Source: Polytrichum commune (lineage: Eukaryota > Streptophyta > Polytrichopsida > Polytrichales > Polytrichaceae). Taken from it: a stretch of 64,000 bases of DNA. This document shows positions 11,122 through 22,991 of the stretch, piece by piece. How positions within the stretch are numbered: position 1 is the first letter of the stretch; each line of letters opens with the position of its first letter. The position numbers and the translations under genes are program-made. The stretch spans positions 57,934,758-57,998,757 of the forward strand of contig OX485805.1 in assembly GCA_950295325.1 (NCBI GenBank), given 5' to 3'. The notes beneath the pieces were generated by a model. It ran no database searches. It was not told the DNA's origin and saw nothing but the letters and a program-made list of their open reading frames with translations.

Positions 11122-13195
11122 TGACATTACTTCTTTATCCATTAGTGATTCAGTGGGAGCTATTCATTCTAATGCGTCTTTACCTTCTAATGATCATAGT
11201 CATACTGACTCCCCTCCACGAGACATCTCTCCACAAGCTATCTCTCCTCCTACTAATTCTCCTCCCACTATTCCTCCCATTCTTTCCTCTCATCTAGATT
11301 CTTCACCTTCTTCCCCTATTTCTACTGCATCTGATCCATATGACCTTGATGCTCCTTTGACATTCAGGGCACATTCTACACCTGCGTCAGATGAACCTGT
11401 ACATCCCAAGTATCGATCAATTTCTGATCTATACTCTGAACCATCTCCTCTTCATACTGACTCCAATTCTCTACCCGAGAATAACCAGTTCTCATTTGCT
11501 AACATGATACAAACAACAGAAACTTATCGAGAACCTCCTACATACAAGGCTGCTACAATGTCACCCCAAGCTGCTTTCTGGAAAGCTGCCATGGAACGTG
11601 AATATGATTCACTTATGGAAAACCGTACCTGGATTTTAGTCCCTCCTCCGCCTGGACGCAATATTATCAAATGCAAATGGGTGTATAAGATCAAGTATAC
11701 CTCCACTGGTGCAATCGACAAGTACAAAGCGCGCCTCGTCGCCAAAGGCTACAGCCAAGTTCATGGCATCGATTATGAAGAGACTTTCAGCCCTGTCATC
11801 AAACATGACTCGGTTAGAGTTCTGTTCGCCATTGCATCTGTTCTTCGCATGCATATGCGTCAGTTTGACATCGGCACAGCCTATCTCAATAGTGATCTCA
11901 CTACTTGCATATATATGCATCAACCTGAAGGGTTTCTTAATCCTAAAAATCCTTCCCATGTATGTTTACTTCTCAAAAGCCTATATGGTCTAAAACAATC
12001 CGGGAGGCTCTGGAATCATACCTTTGATGCGTTCCTGAAACTCTATAACCTCGTTACTAGTGATGCCGATTCCTGTGTCTACTATCGGCTCACTTCCCTC
12101 CAAACAGTTGATCTTATCGTCGGTATCTTCGTTGATGATGGCATTGTTTGTGCTATAAGTGAACAAGATCTTGATGCTGTTATCAAGCATCTCGCAAGCA
12201 TGTTCAAGGTGACTCATGGAAACATGGATTATTATGTGGGTTTCCAAGTTCACCGCGATCCTATCACACACAGCATTCTTATCAATCAAGTCAGGTATAT
12301 TTCTGACATCCTTCAACGTTTTCAACTCGACAACGCAACACCGGTTTCGACCCCAGCCGACACACACAACCCTGTCCAGGCTTCACAAGGACCAGATGAT
12401 GCTCTCTTACCCTCTTCGATACCTTACCAAGAAGCAGTTGGATGTTTAATGTATGCTATGGTTCTTACACGACCCGACATTGCTTTCGCCGTCAGCCGCG
12501 TTGCGAAGTTCACCAGTGAACCCCGAACATCCCATTGGACTGCCGTCAAGCGCATCTTCCGCTATCTATCCGGCACTCTTCACATGGGTATTTCATACTC
12601 TGGTGTACCATCTGACCTTACCTTACGAGGGTATTGTGATGCCGATTATGCTGGTGATCATGATGATCGCAAATCTCGCACAGGTTACCTGTTTCTTCTG
12701 GCCAATGGTGCCATCGCATGGTGCAGCAAACGTCAAGGATGCACAGCTGACTCCACAACCGAAGCCGAGTTTATAGCCATGGCGGAATCCGTCAAGGAGG
12801 CTATCTGGCTCCGCCGGTTACTTCACAGCCTCGGGTTTCGCTTTTCTACACCAACTCCTGTTTATTCAGACAACCAGGGTGCCATCCAACTGGTTAAAAA
12901 CCCCAAATATCACAAGCGCAGCAAGCATATCGAAACCAAATACTACGTGATCCGAGAAAAATATGAACAACACCAGATTGATGTATTTTATGTCTCCACC
13001 AAACAACAGCTGGCCGACATACTCACGAAAGCCTTACCTCGTGAGTCTTTTCAACATTTTCGTACTTTGCATGGCGTTGTCGCTCCTCCGTTTCAAACGA
13101 GTGGGAGAATATGTGAAGACGTTTTCACAGAGAATCAACAACAACAGAAGCGTCAGAATACATGTACTGATTCCAAGAAGAGCAAAAGCGATTGA
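11095..13195 (+). CDS. pol: Copia reverse transcriptase and RNase H
   Basis: The open frame runs to TGA at 13193-13195. A Ser/Pro-rich linker comes first, then RT from about 11560: WKAAMEREYDSL, KCKWVYKIK, KARLVAKGYSQ, FDIGTAYLN, LLLKSLYGLKQSGRLW and the catalytic FVDDG (usually YVDDM) near 12130. RNase H follows with GYCDADYAGD, the STTEAEFIA region near 12750, SDNQGAIQL and the KHIETKYYVIRE end block. Both domains are complete with no internal stop. The open frame formally extends upstream to 10934 in a frame that there overlaps integrase and is not real coding. FVDDG in place of YVDDM is a variation in the catalytic loop; both Asp residues are kept. Confidence 0.93.
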
Positions 13196-14055
13196 AAGAC
13201 AACAAGCGTATGCGCAAGTGAGCAACCTTACAAATACCCTCATATATACATCAGAATCATTTGATAGATATATAGCATGTATGTCAAAGCACAAGGGACA
13301 GGTACATCGGAGAGAGTTATCAACAACCTTCAGGAGTGGTTAACAAACTTCTTAGGAAAACTTAGTTAACAGAACCAGTGGGAGAACCTCCGAGAAGAAC
13401 AACAAATCGAAAGTTTTTCAGAAGCACGGCAGCGCACAAGGGAATGCTACATCAAAGAAGTCACAAGTAATCTCTATCGAAAGAAGTCTACAACAAAGAA
13501 ATATATAACTTTCAGCATAGCAGCTCTCAACTCTTCAACAATACAGATACAACTCAACAGGTGCACAAGAACAACTCAGGAGAGAACTCTAGGAGCATGG
13601 TTGAGACAAAGAAACCAGAAGTAACTCAAGAACTTCGATTGCAAGGCACGCAGGAGAGAAATCCTTAGAGAGCAGACTGAAATGAAGAGAACCTTGAGAA
13701 ATAGCACTTATCTGAGTCAGACCGAAGGCACGACGTTTCGAGAGAAAGAGGAGAGACGGTCGAAAGGTGTTGCACCATACCTCATAATGACAGCAAAATG
13801 ATTAAGGAGAGTGATACACCATTCCACATGATCATCACAGAGATACACATATCAGATCTTGCTACTGAATCATCATTGCCCACACAGGTGAGCGGTATGG
13901 AGCAGAAGTAACAAGTTAGGGTTTCTCAACAGGAATAGGGTTACTCATTAGGTATAGGGTAATGATTAGGGCCATGTGTCGTCTTGAAAATGAAAGACTT
14001 AGAAAGCTAGTGATTAGGGCTTAGTAGGCACGAATGAGCAAAGAACGAGTGGGAG
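13196..14055 (+). other. Copia 3' untranslated region with polypurine tract
   Basis: About 860 bp, A-rich, no domain-bearing frame. The polypurine tract is CGAGTGGGAG, ending at 14055 directly before the 3' LTR. Similar GTGGGAGA motifs occur at about 13101 and 13379. They could be relics of an earlier or internal tract and mark a possible expansion of the 3' region. Confidence 0.75.
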
Positions 14056-14395
14056 TGATGAACGGATTAGTTAGTTACGTTCATTACTCATTCGTCTGGA
14101 TGAATTCTGTTAGAGATTAGGAAACTTCTAGTAGAGTAAGTTCTAGAATCACAAGAGTAGATTGCTACTTTACCCAAGTGAATTAGTGTTTTCAGTATCT
14201 TGTGCAGATAGAGTGTTAAGAGCAAGAATGCTCGGCAGGACATGGCTATGTCAGCAAGGATCATACATTAGGCTTAGGAATGAGTTAGAATACTATATTC
14301 CGTAGAATGTATTAGATAAGGGAGAAATAAAATTTTGTTTCCATCAATTGTTTCCTCGCACAGATACTTGTGCATTTTCCATCTGTTTGTCTTTA
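14056..14395 (+). repeat. Copia 3' LTR
   Basis: 340 bp, same ends as the 5' LTR. It is followed by the target duplication CTATT at 14396-14400. It differs from the 5' LTR by about six transitions, consistent with C-to-T decay of methylated DNA. Confidence 0.95.
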
Positions 14396-14408
14396 CTATT
14401 TCTTTCAG

Positions 14409-14572
14409 AAGTAGGTCAAAGTTTAGTAGCTCCTGCTACCCAAGTCGGGTCGATGTTGTTTTCACAACAAAATCATATTGACGTATCTGAGGTCAGTCAT
14501 TGGGCAAGCTTGGAACAGTGTGGAGTCATAGATTCTGACCTCTCTATCAAAACATCACAGTACCAAGCGTGA
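14409..14572 (+). CDS. Candidate last exon of an unidentified host gene
   Basis: An acceptor TATTTCTTTCAG ends at 14408. The frame then reads VGQSLVAPATQVGSMLFSQ and continues about 35 more residues to TGA at 14570-14572. Composition is unlike the chance frames nearby. The copia element is inserted so that only TCTTTCAG plus the duplicated CTATT separates its LTR from the exon. No family is recognised and upstream exons (expected before 8314) are not identified. Confidence 0.33.
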
Positions 14573-17510
14573 GGGTTTGAGTATAGTTGTAAGGATGTGA
14601 GTGGATGTTGAGTAAATTGTGCAAATCAAGAAGCACATGCATTCTACTTCTGAAAAGGTATAACACATGGTGATTCTCTTTGGCTCAGAGTGAGGTCTAG
14701 CAGAAAATTAATGGTCGATTACTCTCATATCCCTTTGACTCTCTGCAGTACATGAGTTGAGCTGAGCGTTTGGATTGAGGATCTAGTGTAGAATTTGCTG
14801 CACTTATATTGTTAAGCTTACTAGGGATTATATACGGTAGGGGGTTTTAGATCTACAAAGCATTGTTTTTCCAAGGGCAAGGAGATGTGGAGATTCAGTG
14901 GATGCAAATGACTCAGCCTCGAACCATTGCTGCGACCGAGAGGGAGAGTGTGGTTGGTAGTAGTAAGGGTTGTATGTGGCGATTGGGTCTCTCCAATGTA
15001 AAACGAGGTTCGGTTAGTTGTGTGTCTCTACTGATTATGAATAAGTTTAGTTGTGATTATGAAGGACATCGTGGTTTTCCATGTGCTTTAACTTGCAATG
15101 TTGAAGTTTGTCATTGGCATAAACATCATAAATGAATAGTTGACAATTGAAAGAAGTGTTGTTTTTGTGAAGTGAGTGTGCATACATGGGATGTGTTTTT
15201 TGAAATTGTGAATCAGGGCTTCTCCATGCTTGTGATGAGAGATATTGATGTTGATTCACTGTACATTGGAGCTCAAAGTTTGTCGTTGGGTCTTTGGATG
15301 CATGTCAGCAAACATGTATTTTAAACATTGTTTGAGGTTCATTGTTGTCGACCTCAATTCTCACAACATACAAGTTGTTGGTGTATAGTTACTTTCAAAA
15401 AACGTCACGAATTTTTGAATCTTTGTGCTCTTAAGTTAAAAAGGGGGGGGGGAGAGTAAATGACATTTGTGGTCAGTCACATGCAAAGTACCCACAATTT
15501 GTTGACATTTTTTGTCATAATCGTAGTGACTACAGAGAACATCACTTTTTGCATTTTTTTATTGTAGTTGTGGTTAGGTATCACAACAATAAAACAACAT
15601 CTTTTGGTAATAGTAGATTTTCTCATTTTTTTGGTCTCCTTAGTCATTGGGACCCAAAAATGAGTGACTTTGGACTTTACATTTGGGTTTTATTGCAATA
15701 TATTATTCCACATTTTGTAGTGGCATGGGACCCCTAGTGGTATTGTCTAGTGGTTTGACTTTGTGTTCCTTGTAGTGAATCTACAAATTAGTTGGTCTAC
15801 AACATTATGATCCATGATCCAAGAATTTAATTGCAGTAAACTTGGATGCAGTAATTGACATCATCGCTTGTAGTTAGCAAAGATACATTTTTCATTTCAT
15901 AGATTATATGATGTCATGTAAATTAATGTACAATTATATTCTTTCTTTTAGGTATTCCATGGAATATTTAACAATGCAAAAGAATTTAGAGAGCCCCTTG
16001 AGTGTTTCATAATCGTCTTCTTAGGAGGAGCTTTCATGTGGGTTGATTGCCCACTAGATTCTAGATAATAATGGCTTGGAGGTGTTCTCATGCATATAAG
16101 CACAAGCCGCTAACCAACCATTTTGGTGTCCTACTAGAATGTGAAGGACCATGAACATGAGTTGCTAGACTTTCATGCGCCCACTAAAGCACTTTTTAGC
16201 CTACAAGTGTTGGTCAGTGAGGGATTGAAGACCAGTTTTAAGAGGAGGAGAAGGTTAATAAGTGGGCCTAGATTTGAGAAGATGAAAGTATCTAGCTAGT
16301 TGGCACGTACGAACCCTATCCCACCATGTTCCATAGATCTATATTTTGGCGAGTTTGTCCTTAATCCCACTAGAATCTAGTGGGCGAGTACATAACATGG
16401 AAACTCACCCATAGAGGGCTGCCCCAGCTTTCTTACCGTCTTTTCAGGGGCCCAGTGGCTTTGTACTAATTTTTGGCAACCATTAGAAAGTTGTTTCATC
16501 TGCCTCACCACAGAAAAACATATGTCATAATTGGAATCAACTGAATAATCATTACAGATTAACCATCTGGTTCTGTAATATTCAAGTTTCCAGACTTCGG
16601 AATTTTGCAGGAGACTTGGCATCTGAATTTATTGACATCATAAATGTTAGCGGAGATGTAATTGTTCACTGTAGAAATAATTATATGTTATTCTTAAATT
16701 GATTTCAACATGAGTCTTGCTTTTCACACCAGCAAATGTTCAGGAACAATGAAGAGAATTTGGAGAGCTGCTTGAGTGTATCATATTTTATCATACGGTT
16801 TCTTAGAGAGCTGCCACCCTCTTTGTCCGGTCAAGTGCTGGCCTTCTATAATTTTCCTGGGGCAATAAAGTTGTTCCATCGCAAAAAAAACAACAACAGC
16901 ATATGTCATAAATCTGTTTCTATTTCTGGTAGATCATTAGATCAGTACCAGAGGCTGTTGTTGAGTGTGCCATTCATTGTGGTAATTTATGATTCAACTG
17001 GTTGCGAATCACCCAGGATTTGAAATTGTCTGGTGACTTCACCTGAATAGTTTTGATTAATCTGCGAAAATATATATTGAATGGCATAATTAGGTGACAC
17101 AGGACTCTCCAGAATCATGGGTCTTTTTGAAGAATGTGATAACGGTGGTTGTATGCCAGTCTCAATCATGCCCATTTTTCCCAATAAAAACAACTCTAAT
17201 TGTCAACAAACTGCACAAAATACCTTGATAATTTTGATAAGTTTTCACTATTCAAAAGAGTACGAAGAAGAATGAGCAAGGGAGAAACTCATTAATTTCA
17301 CCCTACAATGATGTGAATATTATTGTCTCAAAGGAAAAATAATCCAACTACTATCCAACCAGTCATAATACTCAATCACAACAACAAACTACTGTAACTG
17401 GTGATGCCCACCCACTACTTATTTTCACATTCCAACAACCTCTACATATTGACCTCTGCCCAACCTGCATTCCCATGAACCTCAACGCTCCTCCTGAATT
17501 GTTGTTGCAG
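14573..17510. other. No gene supported; weak local duplication
   Basis: An ORF at 14863-15135 (plus) has no motif. A run of G occurs at about 15440. Segments 15960-16040 and 16733-16815 resemble each other (AGAATTT-GAGAG then TTGAGTGT-TCATA) and may be a diverged duplication. The last few hundred bases are probably the promoter and 5' UTR of the dehydrogenase gene, with an acceptor-like TTGTTGCAG ending at 17510. Confidence 0.5.
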
Positions 17511-17532
17511 ATTTGGGCGCCTCTTGATTGCC

Positions 17533-20500
17533 ATGGGATCAAACAAGAAGGTGGCCATTGTGACTGGAGCAAACACTGGAATTGGAAGGTGAAGTTGAGC
17601 TACTTCTTATTAGACTAGTCATGACTTCTGACAGCTTCATGACACTAGAATTGAAGTGGATTAGGAGTGAGTTGTGGACTCGGGCTGATTAAGTCTTACA
17701 AATTTCACAGAAGTTTCTGTGGTACTGATTTCATCAAAACCCAGAGTATACCATTGTGTAAGTTGTAACGTGAACTCTCATATCTTAGCCTAACATTATT
17801 TCCAAGCTAATTGGTGATCATGGAAGCACAGGAAAATTACAATGAAGTTGGTGAACTAAAGTTGTTCAGCAGATTCCTGTGTACAGCCACAGAATCCTAT
17901 ATATTGGGAGATCAGGGTGTGACTGAAGACATCTGTGGGTACAGTTTGGCACTGACCCCATTGGTTTCTACTAATCAGCCTTGGCTCACGTGAAAGTTTC
18001 TGACTTGTATTTTGTGTATCAGAGAAACTGCACTTTACCTGGCACAATATGGCATGAAGGTGTTTATGGCTTGCAGGAATGCTGACAAGGGCCATGAGGC
18101 TGCCTTGTACGTCCACGAGGTGCTTATAATATTTCTGCTCTTACCTTCTGCGTGAATTATATCATGGCAGTCCTTTCTGATTACTTTGAATTGGTTTGGG
18201 GTTGTGCAATATCCATGTTTTAACATTCTTAATGTCAGCTGGGAGTGGAGGCAACTTACATAGTTATTCCCTAAATTGTAATTAATAGATGCTTTGTAGT
18301 ATAGTTGTCACATCATTAGAATATATCATACTCCCTCGAGAGGTTAAATTGGACCAGGACTGTTGCAATCATTTGCAGACGGCTCACTACCAATTTGTAG
18401 ATTTGTGATTATAATGTTATTTTTGGGTCCACAGGCCACATTGCTCTTGATGTGATTGCTGTGAACTGATTTGTCTCGCCTTCTAACTGTGACGTGAAGA
18501 TTGACATGTTGATTCTGCAGTCTTGCCCAGGGGCAGATGTGGAGGTTTTGCTTCTGGACCTGAAGTCATTGGAATCCATTCGAAATTGTGCATCAGAATT
18601 CAAGTCTCGCAATCAAGCTCTGCATCTGTTGGTAAGGCCACCAGAATCTAACCTGATCCCAATCCGATGTCTTGTTTTAAAGTTGTCTCTTTACCTCAAC
18701 TTATCGAGACGGTTTAATATCCCACTCAACCCCATGTGCATCTGCATTGACAATTTATTTTATGTTTTATGACAAGCGAAGCAATTTATTTCACTGCCAA
18801 AAAACACAAACCCAACCGGGCCTGAAACAGAGAATGGGGAAACTCTCTTGGGCACTCATGATGAGACCAGACAAGTCGAGACATATTGTCTCTGCTTCAG
18901 TGTGTTTCAGATCTCAAGTTCTGAAAAACAAAGGCTCATCCTCCATCTGTACCATTTGTATTGGAAGTTTTCACTTCCTATTGGGCGGGAACATCCTCAA
19001 ATTGATATTTCCAAGAACTTGTTGAGCAGTTTATTCCTCCTATGTAGTACTAGAAGCTCACAATACTCCACATGGTTCATTTCCAGGTGAACAATGCTGG
19101 GGGTAGTCATGGCACTCCCTGGTACACAGCTGGAGGCATTGGAGGGTGTGCTCAGGTATTGCAAATCTTTACCAGATTTCACCTGCCTTTGGCTTATATT
19201 TGGTCTTCACGGCTGGATAATTCACATTGGTTTGTAGGATGAAGCAAGATAAATCCGTAGCAATTTCATAGAATACAAGTTTGCTTTTGACACTTCTGTT
19301 TTTCTCCTGAAGGAAAGGATAGAGGAATTAAGCTACATAGGTGCAGATGAATATTCTAACCAAGTGGATATCTTTCATAACATAGTCTTTGATGAGCTTC
19401 ATTCTAGAGCTAAGTGTGCTCCTACAGGACTATCGGTCAAATTAATTACATTTTTCCATTGAAACAGGTCAATTACCTTGGTCATTATGTCTTTACACGG
19501 TTACTGATGGACAGCTTGGTAGCTGGCGCACCCTCAAGGGTATTACACTCTTGTCCCCTATTATGGGTCGATTGTTTGACAATTATATATGCATCAGTTA
19601 TCATCAGCATCAAAAGATTCTTAAACATAAAGAAAATTTCGTTAACACCCTCTTAAGGCCATTTTCAGACTCAATTGTAGACTACAAAGTGCCAGCAGAT
19701 TTAGGTCCTAGATAACATTGTGACAAAAGGAGCTCCTATTCCTACTAGTGTGCTGTTGTGAATGTGATTATGTGATGTATGTGTGTCTTCAAACAAGCTT
19801 CCTTTCTTGCAGTTAGCCTCCGGTAGTTTGATCTCTACAGCATAAATAAGCTCTGATACAAGGAGTGGGGTAACGGGTTTTGTAGGTGGTAATCGTGTCC
19901 TCTGTACTGCATCGATACAGAACAATTCCAGACCCAGTACATTCTCTTCCTCCTATAGATTACCTAATTTTTTTAATTATCCAAGATATTAGTACTAAAA
20001 AAACCTACCAGTTTACCACATGTACTTACAAGGGAAGTGCTTAGTCTACTGTTCAGCATTATGTTCTTGATAACAGGTAAATGATGTGCATTATGTTGTG
20101 CACAGGTAAATGATGTACATTATGTTGTGCACCAGGTGTACTTTTGTTGATCATTTACCTGTGCAATTGTGAGGTTAGATCTTCTGATCTGGTCATAAAT
20201 GCCAGTCGGTTCCTGGTTTTACACAGTAAGTGATTCAATGCTGTCAAGAACTAAAACTGATTGTTAGAATCTGTTCATGATTTCATAGAGTCTTGGAATC
20301 TCATCTACTATATAATGTCACTACCATGAAAACAACAAAATCAAAAGATATAAACGCACTTACTGTTTCCATCTGGAGTTTCAGGAAATATTTTTGAGGG
20401 ATTTCGACGCTGGTCGATATCCACAAGCAAAGCTTGCACTTGTATTATTTACTTTTGAACTGCAGCGGCGATGGCAAAGTATGTGATGATAATTCTCTGG

Positions 20501-22991
20501 AACAATCGGAAAACCTGATGATATCAGATGATATTCTATATGACTGGACTTGACAAAGCATTCCCAACACAATTGCACAAGTAATCTGTACCATAAGTAG
20601 CAGACTAAAATCTCATCATAAAGTTTCAGATTTGTCCCATCCAGTCCCTTATTTGACATTTTTTATTTGTTTCCAGTGAAGGGGATTCAGGCATGTGCAG
20701 TAGATCCAGGTTATCACCAACTCCCCAATGTCTCTTTGCATCACCTCCTTTCTTCATATTGAAGTGCTCAGAGGACAAATTCATATACTACTAGTGTCCA
20801 GCCGCTTTAAATAAAAGAAAACAGAAGAGCTAAATGGATTGAAGTAATGTCCATGTAGGAGCAAGCAGCCAGCACCAGTGATTACAAGGGCTGATATTAT
20901 ATTAGAACCACTGGCCAAATATGGCAATTAGTTACGAGGAAGTTTTTAAGAACATAAGAAATATAGAAGTTCCTCAAATAATGTTTGGTCATACTCTGGA
21001 TCTATGGTGATGTCTAGCACTACATCAGTAGCTAACAATACCCAAATAGATATGATTAGCTGTATAGTAGAATGTGGTTTATGTGTCTTATTCTTGACAG
21101 TTAGCAGTGGGAACTTGGCACAGGAGCCGTTGCTAGCGACATTTTCAGAGGATTCAAGAAACCACCCTGGTCATTGATTCAGAAGGTGAAAGTTTCCCCC
21201 TTGGCATCAAGTTATACACCTATATGTGTAGCTTCAGGGTAGGATCTGTGCATGATAGTAAACGTTATGTAAGAGTTTCCTTCCTAGCTATTCGACCTGA
21301 ACTTTGTGCAACAATGAAGAGTACCAAGTGAGCAAATGCTTGCATTTCTGGAGTAAGGTAGACGTGCCTAAATCCAAAATAGCAATAATCTGGACACCTA
21401 AATTTGAGTGGTATGTGGTTAGGTGTGGATCTAAGAACACACACCAAAAAGACATGTGTTAAAAAGAGAGTGGACTACATGCTCAATATACACTAACCAT
21501 TCTAGGCTCAATGGTGACATGATTTGGGGGACCTATATGACCACTTAATGAGCACAAAGAATCTTCACTTTGATAATGAATAAGATATTCATATGAGCTC
21601 CGAAAATTATGAGGCAAATGGCTTCGGGCACAATTTGGATTTGCTAATCATCTCGCACTAATTGCGTGTTTCATATCCTATGAGAAATGGGTGCAGAGAG
21701 AAAAGTATCTGGATAGCACACGTCTACCTTATTGAGGTCTTCTATCTGATGCTTGTAGACCTTCATTGAATATTTTGAAGGCATATACAGTGGATGAACT
21801 TAGTCTGAATCCTGATGGCTTGAAGTTTTGACAGTTTGCATGCAAATATGTCTATGCCCCAACATGGGATGGGGCCAAACCAGTCTATCATGCTGCAACT
21901 ACATCCTTCAAAAGCAAACATGATGAAACTCCATTTCGCTTCTTTGCTCGAGGAGGATTTGCATGGTCAGGGGTGAGTTGGAACTTCTTACAGCTTCGTC
22001 ACAAACTCCCTCCATGAATATTTCCTTCTGCTAAATCATGTGTTGCTATTGTCGAAATGTAGGCTGGGGTGTTGCAGGATAGATATTATAGTATTTTGGT
22101 AAATGCATGATGAGAAAAACTGCATTTCATAACTGACATCAGGGCTTGGGTATATCTAGTACAATAGGGCCTGTAAACATCTTAGGTAGAGAACTATCTT
22201 AATAGGTTACCAACTCTTCAGACCTAGGTTTGGGGTCACCTTGAAACCTAAGGTAGATGTGCCTAATTCAATGCCCAATCTTAAATGGACACCTAAATTT
22301 TGAGTGGTGTATGGTTGGGTGTGAATCTAAGAATGGACACCAAAAAGACATGTTTTGAAAAGAGATTGGACTATGTGTTCAAAATTTGTTAACCGTTCTA
22401 GACCCAATAGTCAACATAATCGCGGGGCCTATATGATCATTCAACAAATCCAGAAATCTTCAGTTTGACAATGAATAGGATATCCATACCAGCTCCGAAA
22501 ATTATGAGGAAAGCGGCTACAGGCACAATTTGGATTTGCTAATCATCTCACACTAATTGCGTGTTTCATATCCTACTTGAAGTGGGTTTAGAAAGAAAAG
22601 TGTCCGTTTAAGACCTACTTACTTTATATCTTGTCTACGGAGTAGAGATTTTCTATTCTTGCAAGTTTATCAGTTAAATCGCAAGTATACTAGGCTCAAC
22701 TGTGACTGATTTGCTAATATACTACACCAAATATCACTATTTTAGGATGACAGAGTTAGTCCTCTTTCACTAACAAGTAGGAATTGCTATGGCATGCAGG
22801 TGACGAAGGCTGCATTTTCTCGTGTAAATCTAATTTGCGCAATACTATTGGACTGGCCAATTAGATACCTTTCAAGGGGCTGGTTGTTTAGCAAAGTCGT
22901 TGAGGTCCCTGCCACTCCACAGGCATATGACGAAGCACTTGCAAGCAAGCTTTGGGACTTCTCTGCAGATATTGCAAGTTTGCCACATTAG
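17533..22991 (+). CDS. Short-chain dehydrogenase/reductase (retinol dehydrogenase/WWOX-like), 11 exons
   Basis: Proposed exons: 17533-17588, 18023-18119, 18521-18631, 19087-19155, 19468-19539, 19886-19936, 20385-20478, 20677-20709, 21124-21185, 21835-21972, 22800-22991. All joins have GT/AG sites and matching phases, and the sum is 975 bp (324 residues plus TAG). The motifs are those of a classical NAD(P)H-dependent Rossmann reductase. TGANTGIG (residues 11-18) is the cofactor loop, and ACRNADKG follows the second strand. VNNAGG stabilises the core. The active-site Asn is in VNYLGHYVFT, the Ser in VVIVSSVLHRY, and Tyr/Lys in GRYPQAKLAL. CAVDPGAVASDIFR follows the catalytic helix. The substrate is unknown; relatives act on retinal-like, lipid or chlorophyll-related carbonyls. 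There is no clear transit peptide, though the C-terminal part (ICAILLDWPIRYLSRGWLF) is hydrophobic and could touch a membrane. Exon 6 with its weak donor (CCA|GTACAT) is the least certain join. Confidence 0.85.
18757..18890 (+). repeat. Dispersed repeat, copy 2, inside dehydrogenase intron 3
   Basis: Shares CCTGAAACAGAGA and AAACTCTCT and their surroundings with 1310-1445. It lies wholly in the intron between exons 3 and 4. Confidence 0.5.
20073..20165. repeat. 29-bp tandem pair plus inverted copy, in dehydrogenase intron 6
   Basis: ACAGGTAAATGATGTGCATT and the next nine bases (20073-20101) are repeated at 20102-20130 with one change. The inverted core TGATCATTTACCTGTGC lies at 20149-20165. 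The transcript could form a hairpin between exons 6 and 7. Confidence 0.85.
21354..21731 (+). mobile_element. Family M1 miniature element, copy A (dehydrogenase intron 9)
   Basis: 378 bp with 13-bp perfect terminal inverted repeats, TAAGGTAGACGTG at 21354 and CACGTCTACCTTA ending at 21731. No coding capacity. At least five further related copies lie in this window (22249, 31333, 41760, 59513 and an interrupted one at 62690-63490). Conserved internal strings include CATATGAGCTCCGAAAATTA and ATTTGCTAATCATCTCGCAC. No convincing target duplication found at this copy. Confidence 0.85.
22249..22624 (+). mobile_element. Family M1 miniature element, copy B (dehydrogenase intron 10)
   Basis: About 376 bp, same orientation and order as copy A. 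The start is TAAGGTAGATGTGCC, and the 3' end has drifted (AAGACCTACTTACTT). It shares the block from AGCTCCGAAAATTATGAGG through GCGTGTTTCATATCCTA with copy A. It is inserted in the next intron of the same gene. Confidence 0.85.

Larger units (their letters stand above)
8319..14395 (+). mobile_element. Complete Ty1/copia LTR retrotransposon, coding region decayed
   Basis: The element is 6077 bp. It has 340-bp LTRs (8319-8658 and 14056-14395), a perfect CTATT duplication, and gag, protease, integrase, reverse transcriptase and RNase H in that order, as in Ty1/copia. The LTRs differ at about six positions by eye, all transitions (about 1.8%), so the insertion is fairly young. The frame is broken by an in-frame TAG after gag and by two frameshifts, near 10.17-10.19 kb and 11.04-11.12 kb. 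About 860 bp of untranslated sequence separates pol from the 3' LTR. LTR ends are TG...TA rather than TG...CA. It is non-autonomous as it stands. Confidence 0.97.
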
